21,078 nucleotides of DNA from Candidatus Peregrinibacteria bacterium CG11_big_fil_rev_8_21_14_0_20_46_8 (lineage in GTDB: Bacteria > Patescibacteriota > Gracilibacteria > UBA1369 > UM-FILTER-53-11), in assembly GCA_002796025.1 (NCBI GenBank), contig PCVQ01000029.1:1-21078 (forward strand), written 5' to 3'. Both the position numbers and the translations under genes were made by a program. How positions within the stretch are numbered: position 1 is the stretch's first letter; each line of letters begins with the position of its first letter. Below, in pieces: positions 6,804 to 13,962 of this stretch. The notes beneath the pieces were generated by a model. That model worked only from the letters and a program-made list of their open reading frames with translations, had not been told where the DNA came from and ran no database searches.

Positions 6804-8381
6804 ATGCCGAATTCACCAACACAGCGCCCGCCGGAAAACACGACAGCCGAAACAGAGCTGCGCCTTTCTGGTGAGACGGCAAAATTGCCGGAAGCCGTAC
6901 AACAAGCGCTATCCCGGGGGTTCGACAATCTCAAAATCGATGAAATGTACTCTCCCAAATTAGTACTGGAAGATATGTTAAAGGCCGGCAGCGAGGAGGA
7001 TGCAGCAAAAATCGAAGCCTCATTTCTAGATGAGCTGCCGAAACTCGCCGAGCAATATCTTATTACTAATATTCGTCTTTCAGAAGCGCACGATTTCAAA
7101 GGTGAAGATAATACTCCGGAAGATCTGCTTAAAAATTCCACATTCCAAAATATGCTGCAAAAGATGCGGCGCTATGTATTTACAGTCACAAATGATGCCC
7201 CCGCTGGTGTACAGGCCGAATATATGCAGCTCGCAGTTGGCAGGATGCAGCTCGCAGTCAAAGCATTTCATCAGTCGTATGGCGAGATGGATTCAAATGC
7301 AGTCGACAATGCAATTAAGGAAATGCTCAATACCACAAGCGGCCTTGGTACGTTTGAGAAGTGGATGCAAAATAACCGGCCAAAAGAATTTGGCGATATG
7401 GTTACACGACGCGAAGCGGCAGATACCAGCAAACAAGCTGCAAAAAAAGCAAAAGAAAGTGTTCATATAAAACGCGGAAAACTGCAAGACGATATCGACA
7501 AAGCTTTCTCAAAATATAGTGATGTTATGAGCGCGCTCACCGAAGGCTTGAGAAAAGCAGCCGATACTGACGAAGCAAATGCAAATAATCCAGCTCAAGC
7601 CGAAAAAGCCCTTATTGCCTTTGCAAGCAGAATTGCACTGCTTACACCGCTAGCAGCGATTGAACAACCGAGTGAGGCGCAAAAAAATCTGCTCCTCGAG
7701 CTCGCACAAGCACCAACCTTTGACGAAGAAGAAGCTAAGAAAAAAATTGCCGAAGTAATGCCCAAGGCAGCTGATGTAGCAGCAGAGACGGCTGAACCGG
7801 CGGGCGAAATAATTCCGGAAGATGAAGGCGAAAAAGGTATGCTTACAAGCATACAAGAAACACTCAACAGTTTAGAGCCGAGCACATGGGGGGATAAACT
7901 TAAAGAACTTTTCAGTACCAAGATTGCACCTCTCCTTGTAAAACTCGTGAGTATTCCGTTTTTTGGAAAATACCTTCGCGACAGCATTACTGATGAAGAC
8001 ATTTATTACTATGCAAAAGGAAAACAGCGCGAAGGGGCACGACAGCGAATACATGTTCGCTCAGTAATGAAACGACACTTTGAGGTCGATAGAAAATTTG
8101 CCGATCAGATTATGCATGCAAAAATCGGAGATATCATGAATCCATCTGCAGATCAGCAGAAGGTAATCGACACCTATAGCCCCGAGCGCAAAACAGCGCT
8201 TGAAAAGATTAAAGATCGCCTGAAAAAAGATCCAAACATCAAAGATAAAAAAATAACACTCAGTACATACATTCAGCAGAACTGGAAACTTGCGCCGGAG
8301 AAGCCAAAAGAAAAAACTAAGAAAAAGGAAGACAAACCAGCAGGCACAGAAGATGCCGAAACACCGGCAAAAGCCAAGTAG
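6804..8381 (+). CDS. Uncharacterised large helical, Cys-free protein
   Basis: A 525-aa protein with no family that I can name. It is almost wholly helical in appearance, contains no cysteine, and has no N-terminal signal. Regions: a polar N-terminus with 'LSRGFDNLKIDEMYSPKLVLEDML'-type helices; a Lys/Ala-rich coiled segment near residues 210-250; an Ala/Glu-rich middle (about 310-350); a hydrophobic-amphipathic stretch 'KIAPLLVKLVSIPFFGKYL' (about 374-392) that could touch a membrane; and a highly charged Lys/Glu/Pro tail. A second -10 hexamer, TATAAT (6782-6787), lies 16 nt before the ATG, so it may have its own start site as well as read-through from 6423. A 21-bp in-frame duplication is present (see repeat at 7224). 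Lineage-specific structural or regulatory protein is the most that can be said. Confidence 0.8.
   Translation: MPNSPTQRPPENTTAETELRLSGETAKLPEAVQQALSRGFDNLKIDEMYSPKLVLEDMLKAGSEEDAAKIEASFLDELPKLAEQYLITNIRLSEAHDFKGEDNTPEDLLKNSTFQNMLQKMRRYVFTVTNDAPAGVQAEYMQLAVGRMQLAVKAFHQSYGEMDSNAVDNAIKEMLNTTSGLGTFEKWMQNNRPKEFGDMVTRREAADTSKQAAKKAKESVHIKRGKLQDDIDKAFSKYSDVMSALTEGLRKAADTDEANANNPAQAEKALIAFASRIALLTPLAAIEQPSEAQKNLLLELAQAPTFDEEEAKKKIAEVMPKAADVAAETAEPAGEIIPEDEGEKGMLTSIQETLNSLEPSTWGDKLKELFSTKIAPLLVKLVSIPFFGKYLRDSITDEDIYYYAKGKQREGARQRIHVRSVMKRHFEVDRKFADQIMHAKIGDIMNPSADQQKVIDTYSPERKTALEKIKDRLKKDPNIKDKKITLSTYIQQNWKLAPEKPKEKTKKKEDKPAGTEDAETPAKAK
7224..7265 (+). repeat. 21-bp in-frame tandem duplication
   Basis: The 14-mer ATGCAGCTCGCAGT occurs at 7224-7237 and again at 7245-7258, a period of 21 nt, encoding MQLAVGR then MQLAVKA. 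It keeps the frame and one helical-heptad register, so it looks like a recent short duplication inside the 525-aa protein. Confidence 0.8.
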
Positions 8382-8416
8382 ACGTTTTTACCTAAACAAC
8401 GTACAATAATAATACT
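8379..8416 (+). promoter_or_regulatory. Promoter of the 8417 gene
   Basis: TAGACG (8379-8384, overlapping the TAG stop of the upstream gene), 17 nt, then TACAAT (8402-8407), 9 nt before ATG 8417. ACGTT (8382-8386) and AACGT (8398-8402) form an inverted repeat inside the spacer, a possible operator. The leader would be 2-3 nt. Confidence 0.5.
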
Positions 8417-8866
8417 ATGGCAGATTCAAACAAAAAAGATGACACAACGATCGACCTGCGCAATGCGGGCACAAAAGGCGGTGCAACAACGCAAGACGAT
8501 CCCGCATCAAAATTCGAGATCCCCGATGCGGTGAAAAATAAGTATCCGGAGCTCATTCCGCTGATTCTTAAAACCGAATCGATGAAGGATGAAGAGCGCC
8601 AGTATTGGTTTCACATCTTGCCGATTATGACCGACGAACAAGTGGGCAAGCTGCGTGAAATTTTGGACAACGAGCAGCAGGAACTTGCACGCATCGATCG
8701 TGAGTACGAAGATGAAATTAATAAGATTAATGATAAGCATATGACCGAATGGAAAGCCTTTGAAGCAAAAGAAAAACGTGAAAAGCTTCTTGCCGAAGAG
8801 TCACATGCGGAAGCTGCGGAGGCTTCTGAGGAAGAAGAGATTCTCAAAAAGCTTGGGGACGCTTAG
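8417..8866 (+). CDS. Uncharacterised coiled-coil protein of a CPR-type family
   Basis: A 149-aa, Cys-free, acidic protein. After a disordered start rich in Lys/Asp/Thr, a conserved-looking core reads 'LIPLILKTESMKDEERQYWF' then 'ILPIMTDEQVGKLREIL' (about 48-87); I recall this 'LI..IL.T.SM.DEE.QYW...LP.MT.EQ' pattern from hypothetical proteins of CPR bacteria, but no function is attached to it. Residues 88-149 form a long charged coiled coil (ELARIDREYEDEINKIN onward). No signal peptide or membrane segment. It follows the 525-aa gene by 35 nt with its own promoter, and its TAG stop overlaps the TAA stop of the opposite-strand peptidase by sharing positions 8863-8866. Confidence 0.82.
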   Translation: MADSNKKDDTTIDLRNAGTKGGATTQDDPASKFEIPDAVKNKYPELIPLILKTESMKDEERQYWFHILPIMTDEQVGKLREILDNEQQELARIDREYEDEINKINDKHMTEWKAFEAKEKREKLLAEESHAEAAEASEEEEILKKLGDA

Positions 8867-9693
8867 CTGACAAGATTTTGAGCTGCATGAGGAGGCCGCA
8901 GAAATTTTGCTATACCGCGGCGATGCCAGTATCCATCTTCTGGATTTTGCCCCATAGTATGCACTCTGGGCTGGCGTTTTAAAGAACTGTTACTCAGTGC
9001 TAAATTATCGCCAACTACAATACCGATATGCGCGTGACCCAAAGCAACATTACCATCTGCACTCTTTTTTGTGGTGCGGTTCCAGACCACAATATCCCCG
9101 GGCTGCGGAGGTCCCGGGTGCTCTTCCCAGCCGCTCTGATTAAGCTCATCAACGGTTTTAGAAACCGCCAAATGCGGCCGTTTAAGGATACCCGCATCGC
9201 GCAAAATCGAGCTCACAACTTGTGCACAAGCTAAGTTACCGCCATCAACTTCGGGACCGCGAAAACTCGTACTGCCAACAACTGCGAGCGCCTTTTTAAC
9301 AATGTCCTTTCGCAACGGTGTATCTATTTTTGCATCGAGCACCTGCCCCGATTGTACTGCAGTCAATCTGTCTGCACTAAGATCGGAACCGGCATCGTCC
9401 TCCGGCTTCAAATAAAAATCACGCAGCTCTTCGGGAACATCTTTTCCAGCATTTAAAAGATCGGCAAGAAGCTGGACAATCGCCTCAAACATATTCAATT
9501 TGCCATCCCCTTTCTCTGCACGCTGCAACTCATCCCGGAATTCGGGTGGCAGGGTATTTTCGTCCGCAATATCGGCAGCGCGTGAAGTCAAAACATCACT
9601 GCCTAATGAATCTAAAGCGGCGTGCACCTGTTCACGCGCCGCCTCACTCGCCTCTTCTTTTGTCTTTGGGCCAAATTTTGGTGACTCTGGCAT
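8863..9693 (-). CDS. NlpC/P60- or CHAP-like cysteine hydrolase without signal peptide
   Basis: A 276-aa protein. The C-terminal half (about 125-262) looks like a papain-fold peptidoglycan amidase/endopeptidase: the nucleophile candidate Cys156, the only cysteine, sits at the start of a helix in GGNLACAQVVSSILRDAG; 'PQPGDIVVWN' (196-205) is the hallmark strand of CHAP/NlpC enzymes; and 'GHAHIGIVVGDN' (219-230) supplies the candidate base His220 or His222, followed by a polar 'ALSNSS'. The N-terminal 120 residues are acidic and helical, with no signal peptide or membrane anchor. Secretion by another route, action in the cytosol, or prey/host delivery are all open. An extended -10 TGGTATAAT ends 8 nt before the ATG. 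It sits downstream of the sortase gene (28-nt gap) on the same strand and converges on the 8417 gene. Confidence 0.7.
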   Translation of the reverse strand: MPESPKFGPKTKEEASEAAREQVHAALDSLGSDVLTSRAADIADENTLPPEFRDELQRAEKGDGKLNMFEAIVQLLADLLNAGKDVPEELRDFYLKPEDDAGSDLSADRLTAVQSGQVLDAKIDTPLRKDIVKKALAVVGSTSFRGPEVDGGNLACAQVVSSILRDAGILKRPHLAVSKTVDELNQSGWEEHPGPPQPGDIVVWNRTTKKSADGNVALGHAHIGIVVGDNLALSNSSLKRQPRVHTMGQNPEDGYWHRRGIAKFLRPPHAAQNLVS

Positions 9694-9710
9694 ATCGAAA
9701 TATTATACCA
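9694..9710 (-). promoter_or_regulatory. Extended -10 before the cysteine hydrolase gene
   Basis: On the minus strand TGG-TATAAT ends 8 nt before the ATG at 9693. It lies within the 28-nt gap after the sortase stop, so the hydrolase can be transcribed independently with an almost leaderless mRNA. The -35 is weak. Confidence 0.55.
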
Positions 9711-9721
9711 GATTTCTATCC

Positions 9722-10555
9722 TTATTGCACCTCTACCAGCCGTGCTGTCAGGACCAGCCGCTTTAAATTCGTGCCAATAGGCGTGCAAGTAATAAGGGTT
9801 AACTGTTCATGATCGGTAGCTGCCAGCACGTCGACTTGCTGCGGCAGCACAATAACGCGGCTATCTACTTCATAAGTATACTTTTTTTGATTAAAAAACA
9901 GCACAACGCGGTCACCAAGCTGCACATCGTGCAGTAATGCAAAAACATCTTTAAAGCGGCCGGGATCCCACGCATAGTATGAAGAGTGGCCGGTTAAGAC
10001 AACGTTTCCTCCATCACCCGGCAAGGCGGTGCCCGGATAGTGAATCACACCACTACGCAAAGCACTTTGGATATCTTGTTCCAGTGCCTCCCACTGACGC
10101 GCAATTAAATTTTCGTTACGCACACCAATGACCGGCACATTTTGATTTATGCGAGGCACTACTAAACGCGTATCCGGGGGCACTACTTCGAGCTGCAAAG
10201 GCGGAACCGGGAGCTCTCCATGCTGTGCACCACCTTCAACAGTAACAATACGCTCGGGCTCATTTGCAACGGGAGTTTCTTCAACCAATCTTTCTAAGGG
10301 ACGCTCTGCACCGCGCCATGTTTCCCAATAATATTGGGCATTAATGTAGAGTGCTTGCCAGTTTAAAAGTGTATAAATCATTAAAAAAACCGCACCCGAA
10401 ACGAGCACAAAATGTACTTTATCCCAAATCCACGCCCAAGCTGAATTCCGCTGTTTTGTATGAAATTTTGGAGGGTGCTTCGTCTTCTCTTTTTGAAGAT
10501 GATGCGAGCTCGGATGAGCTCCCACATGCAGTACATAGTGATCCCGATCTGACAT
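9722..10555 (-). CDS. Sortase family transpeptidase
   Basis: A 277-aa membrane-anchored sortase. Catalytic residues are all visible: His190 in VVLTGHSS, Cys257 in LTLITCTP, and Arg266 in NLKRLVLTAR. One N-terminal transmembrane helix (about 48-66) follows a cytosolic tail with seven histidines in the first 32 residues; a Pro/Glu/Val-rich linker (about 83-128) precedes the catalytic barrel, which starts near LVVPRINQNVPVIGV. Sortases join proteins with an LPxTG-like sorting signal to cell-wall or pilin acceptors. I see no complete sorting signal in any other protein of the window, so the substrate lies elsewhere. Start at 10555 is preferred over the in-frame ATG at 10573 because a TATAAT ends 6 nt upstream of it and overlaps the longer version. 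Sortase class is not assignable by eye. Confidence 0.92.
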   Translation of the reverse strand: MSDRDHYVLHVGAHPSSHHLQKEKTKHPPKFHTKQRNSAWAWIWDKVHFVLVSGAVFLMIYTLLNWQALYINAQYYWETWRGAERPLERLVEETPVANEPERIVTVEGGAQHGELPVPPLQLEVVPPDTRLVVPRINQNVPVIGVRNENLIARQWEALEQDIQSALRSGVIHYPGTALPGDGGNVVLTGHSSYYAWDPGRFKDVFALLHDVQLGDRVVLFFNQKKYTYEVDSRVIVLPQQVDVLAATDHEQLTLITCTPIGTNLKRLVLTARLVEVQ

Positions 10556-10589
10556 AAATTTATTATAAACCATTTTTTTTTATTGTAAA
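10556..10589 (-). promoter_or_regulatory. Sortase promoter with A9 tract in the spacer
   Basis: On the minus strand: -35 TTTACA (10589-10584), 16-nt spacer, -10 TATAAT (10567-10562), 6 nt, ATG 10555. The spacer contains nine consecutive A (T run at 10573-10581 on the plus strand). Because spacing is one short of the 17-nt optimum, slippage in this run could tune promoter strength. Confidence 0.65.
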
Positions 10590-10611
10590 CGCTCGCAGCA
10601 CCACGTATAAT
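10583..10611 (+). promoter_or_regulatory. rel promoter, overlapping the sortase -35
   Basis: TTGTAA (10583-10588), 17 nt, TATAAT (10606-10611), then 25 nt to ATG 10637. Its -35 shares bases with the sortase -35 on the other strand, so the two promoters compete for the same DNA. No Shine-Dalgarno is seen in the predicted 18-nt leader. Confidence 0.6.
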
Positions 10612-10636
10612 TGAAAATCGTAGCCACATTGCATAC

Positions 10637-13003
10637 ATGCCCACGCAAATTGCCAACAATTCAGATGCAGTTGCGGATGAAAGTTTCGAAAGTGTAAGAA
10701 AATATGCCTCACAAGAGGCAGTCGAAAAACTTCGGCGCGCTTATGCATTTGCAAAAAAAGCGCATGAGGGACAGATTCGCAAATCTGGTGAACCGTACAT
10801 AATTCACCCTGCACGTACGGTACAAATTTTAAGCCGCCTGCATGTAGATACCGACACCTTAGTGGCGGCCTATCTTCACGATGTTCCGGAAGACACGCCG
10901 GTAAGTATTGATGAGATCGAACAGCATTTTGGAAAATCCGTTGCATATCTCGTTGATGGCATTACCAAACTTTCAAAAGTGCACTATCGAAATCAGATGG
11001 AGCAGCGGCAAGTCGAATCACTAAAAAAGCTCTTTATTCACAGTGCAAAAGATCTGCGTGTAATTCTTATAAAACTTGCTGACCGGCTCGATAACATGCG
11101 GACACTGCGCTTTATTGTCTCGCCAGAAAAGCGGATGCGAATAGCTCGGGAGACATTGGAAATCTATGTTCCAATAGCAAATCTTTTAGGTATAGGCGAG
11201 ATTCGCAGTGAACTCGAAGATCTCTGTTTTGAGCACCTTGATCCGGAACACTACAATGAAATTAAACGCGAGATCGAAGAAAATATGGAAGAGCGAAACT
11301 TCATTCTCGAAGAGATGATTCATCTGACCGATAAAGAGCTCAAAAAAGAAAATATGGAAGCAGAAATTATTGGACGGCAAAAAACTTTTTTCAGCATTCA
11401 CAAAAAAATAGCAACCAAGAAAAATATCGCAAATATTGAAGATATTATTGCAATCCGCATTATTGTACCGACTCGAAAAGACTGCTACGAAGTGCTGGGA
11501 ATTATTCACAAACTTTTTAAGCCGAAGACCGGACGTATTAAAGATTATATTGCCGTTCCGAAAGCCAACGGATACCGAAGTATTCACACCACTGTTTTCG
11601 GTCTTAATGGCAGTGTCGTCGAGTTCCAAATTCGTACAAAATATATGCATCTCGAAGCGGAATACGGAATCGCGGCACACTATTTTTATAAATATACGGA
11701 ACCAGAAGAATTAACCACATTAATGAAGCAGCGCGCTTCGTGGATTCAAAAAATTCTCGACATTCAAAAAGAGCAGCCGAGCACACAGGACTTTATTGAA
11801 AATTTGAAAGTAGACGTATTCCAGGATCGAATTTTTGTCTTTAGTCCAAAAGGAGATGTTATAGATTTGCCACGCCGAGCCTGTGCCCTCGATTTTGCAT
11901 ATACAATTCATACGGATATCGGAAATCATGCAAGCAAGGCGCTCATCAATGGAATTCAATATCCTATTACCGCAACATTAAGTTCGGGGGATACGGTTAA
12001 GATCATGACATCACGCCAAGTAAAGCCAGAAAGGGAATGGCTTAGTTTTGTTAAAACATCACTTGCTGCAAATCGAATTAAAGAGCAGCTCAAGCGTGAA
12101 CCCGTATCTAAAAAAATTCTTATCGGCCGCAAGTTTCTTCAAAAAGAATTCGATCTTATTGGAAAAGATTTTAGCGAGGAGCTCTCCTCGCGCCGCATTA
12201 AACTGCTGCAAAGACGGCTGCCCTACAAAACACTCGACGATATTCTTATCGCCATTGGCGAGGGAGTATTAAATCCACGCGATATTCTGCAGCTGCTCTA
12301 CGAAGAGCGCGCAATACATACAGGCGATACGCTAAGGCGCCACAATGGCAAAGTAAATAACGAGCGGGCAAGCATCGACCTTAAACTGATCGGCAAAAAT
12401 ACAAACAGCGCATTCGTAGATATTGTCAGAACCATTCATGCACAAAATATACCACTCACGAAGTTTCGTGTTCGCAGATCCCGCTTTATTAAAAAAGATG
12501 TATGCGAGATTACAGTACTTATCCGCAATTACAAAGAACTTTCACAGCTCTTCGAAAGCCTTGAACAGATCGACTGCATTGACCAAATTTCGCGAACATT
12601 TCGTCAAAGAAAAATATTCTTTGTTATTATGTGTTTCTTTACGAGTATTCTGTGGCTCAGCCATCCATTTTTAATACAGTACGCCCGCAATCAATTTGAT
12701 CCCGCCAAACATACATCGTATACACAAATTCTTATCTACGGCAGTCTCGTATTTGTTATTGCATTAGTACTGTCGTTTAAAAAACTTGCCAGCCGCACGT
12801 TTCCGGAACTTATGGATACTAGAATTTACTGGTTTTTTCTTTATCTGCTCACAACACTAACCCTCTTTACTGTTATTGGTGAAATTGTGACACTACAGCT
12901 GGAATTTAACTGGGTCTTTGTTCTTGGCATTATTATGGGTATTTACGCACTGCTCACAACAAGTTACATTACCTATAAGCATGAACAATCACATCCCCAA
13001 TGA
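10637..13003 (+). CDS. rel: Rel/SpoT-type (p)ppGpp synthetase/hydrolase with C-terminal membrane domain
   Basis: A 788-aa long RSH protein that makes and degrades the stringent-response alarmone (p)ppGpp. Hydrolase domain: AHEGQIRKSGEPYIIHP (42-58) and the metal-binding HDVPED (81-86), plus 'LIKLADRLDNMRTL' (144-157). Synthetase domain: GRQKTFFSIHKKI (246-258), 'DIIAIRIIV' (269-277), 'DYIAVPKANGYRSIHTTV' (303-320) and VEFQIRT (328-334); both activities look intact. Then a TGS domain (about 397-458), a helical region, and an ACT-like domain (about 578-655). Unlike ordinary Rel proteins, which end there, this one continues with four hydrophobic helices (about 660-680, 697-715, 730-750, 758-778). 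No frameshift is needed; the frame is continuous. The stop overlaps the start of the EamA gene (ATGA). Confidence 0.93.
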   Translation: MPTQIANNSDAVADESFESVRKYASQEAVEKLRRAYAFAKKAHEGQIRKSGEPYIIHPARTVQILSRLHVDTDTLVAAYLHDVPEDTPVSIDEIEQHFGKSVAYLVDGITKLSKVHYRNQMEQRQVESLKKLFIHSAKDLRVILIKLADRLDNMRTLRFIVSPEKRMRIARETLEIYVPIANLLGIGEIRSELEDLCFEHLDPEHYNEIKREIEENMEERNFILEEMIHLTDKELKKENMEAEIIGRQKTFFSIHKKIATKKNIANIEDIIAIRIIVPTRKDCYEVLGIIHKLFKPKTGRIKDYIAVPKANGYRSIHTTVFGLNGSVVEFQIRTKYMHLEAEYGIAAHYFYKYTEPEELTTLMKQRASWIQKILDIQKEQPSTQDFIENLKVDVFQDRIFVFSPKGDVIDLPRRACALDFAYTIHTDIGNHASKALINGIQYPITATLSSGDTVKIMTSRQVKPEREWLSFVKTSLAANRIKEQLKREPVSKKILIGRKFLQKEFDLIGKDFSEELSSRRIKLLQRRLPYKTLDDILIAIGEGVLNPRDILQLLYEERAIHTGDTLRRHNGKVNNERASIDLKLIGKNTNSAFVDIVRTIHAQNIPLTKFRVRRSRFIKKDVCEITVLIRNYKELSQLFESLEQIDCIDQISRTFRQRKIFFVIMCFFTSILWLSHPFLIQYARNQFDPAKHTSYTQILIYGSLVFVIALVLSFKKLASRTFPELMDTRIYWFFLYLLTTLTLFTVIGEIVTLQLEFNWVFVLGIIMGIYALLTTSYITYKHEQSHPQ

Positions 13004-13962
13004 ATAAAAAAATGATTATCGGGTACAGTGCTGCAGGCGTTTCAGCTTTTTTTTGGGGCATACATGCAGTCATAATCCGCATTCTCATTAATCAAGGCGT
13101 AGATCCTATTCTTATTGCAGCGCTCCGTCTGTATATTGGCGCCGGCGTTATTGCGCTTGTTCTGCTCATTTGGAAGGGTTTGCGCAAAGAAAAGGCATTA
13201 GAAATTGTATATTCGCGCCTCTTTTGGATTATTACCGCTAGCCTTGCAGTAAATTTCGTACTGTTTCAAAAGGGACTCGAATTCACTATCGCTTCGAATG
13301 CAGTATTACTTGAAGCATTTGCGCCGGTTATGGTCCTTATACTTGCTCTGCTCTTTTTGCCGCAACGTGTTGCCCATCTTACAAATCGCTACCGCGGTGT
13401 TCAAAAAATTCTGCAAATTGTTATTATCGGCTCTATCGGCTCGTCGCTGCTACTGATTAACGACCCGCAAGATCTGCTCAGTACAAATGAGAATAAACTC
13501 ATCGGCGATCTTCTTGAATTTATTGCCATGTTTGCCTTTGCGCTCTTTATAATGGGGGTCCATGAATATCATACCCGCTTTAAGTCGCATAATGCACTGC
13601 TCGTAAGCAGCCAGATTTTTATCTTTGCCGCAATTCTCATTACACCATTCGCCATGTGGAACCAGCTTCCATCTATCACATCAATGCAATGGTTTTGGAT
13701 TACAATGATCGGAATATTTTCGACGGGTGTTGCCTATGTTGCCTGGCATATCGCATCAAAATATCTCGACATCATTCCACTTATTACTATTTTTAATCTC
13801 GTAAGTATTTTTACCATTATTAGCGAATCACTCGTGCTTGGACTGAATATCTCATGGAAGCTCATCGTAGGTAGCATCCTCATTCTCTTTGCAGCATATC
13901 AAGCAAAAATCCTCAACGCAGAGTATCGTTTGATCGAAAAAGAAGAAAGCATCACGTCGTAA
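13000..13962 (+). CDS. EamA/DMT-superfamily permease
   Basis: A 320-aa integral membrane protein of the drug/metabolite transporter superfamily, with two EamA repeats of about five helices each: the first from 'GYSAAGVSAFFWGIHAVIIRIL' type sequence through about residue 160, the second beginning near 'LIGDLLEFIAMFAFALFIMG'. The short 'GL.FT.AS.A..LEAFAPV' block (about 93-110) is the family's conserved region at the end of the first repeat. Members export or import amino acids, nucleotides or other small metabolites; the substrate here is unknown. Its ATG overlaps the rel TGA (ATGA, 4 nt shared), which implies translational coupling. The 3' end overlaps the convergent HisA-like gene by 11 nt. 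N-terminal Lys-rich start MNKKMIIGY is consistent with a cytosolic N-terminus. Confidence 0.9.
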   Translation: MNKKMIIGYSAAGVSAFFWGIHAVIIRILINQGVDPILIAALRLYIGAGVIALVLLIWKGLRKEKALEIVYSRLFWIITASLAVNFVLFQKGLEFTIASNAVLLEAFAPVMVLILALLFLPQRVAHLTNRYRGVQKILQIVIIGSIGSSLLLINDPQDLLSTNENKLIGDLLEFIAMFAFALFIMGVHEYHTRFKSHNALLVSSQIFIFAAILITPFAMWNQLPSITSMQWFWITMIGIFSTGVAYVAWHIASKYLDIIPLITIFNLVSIFTIISESLVLGLNISWKLIVGSILILFAAYQAKILNAEYRLIEKEESITS

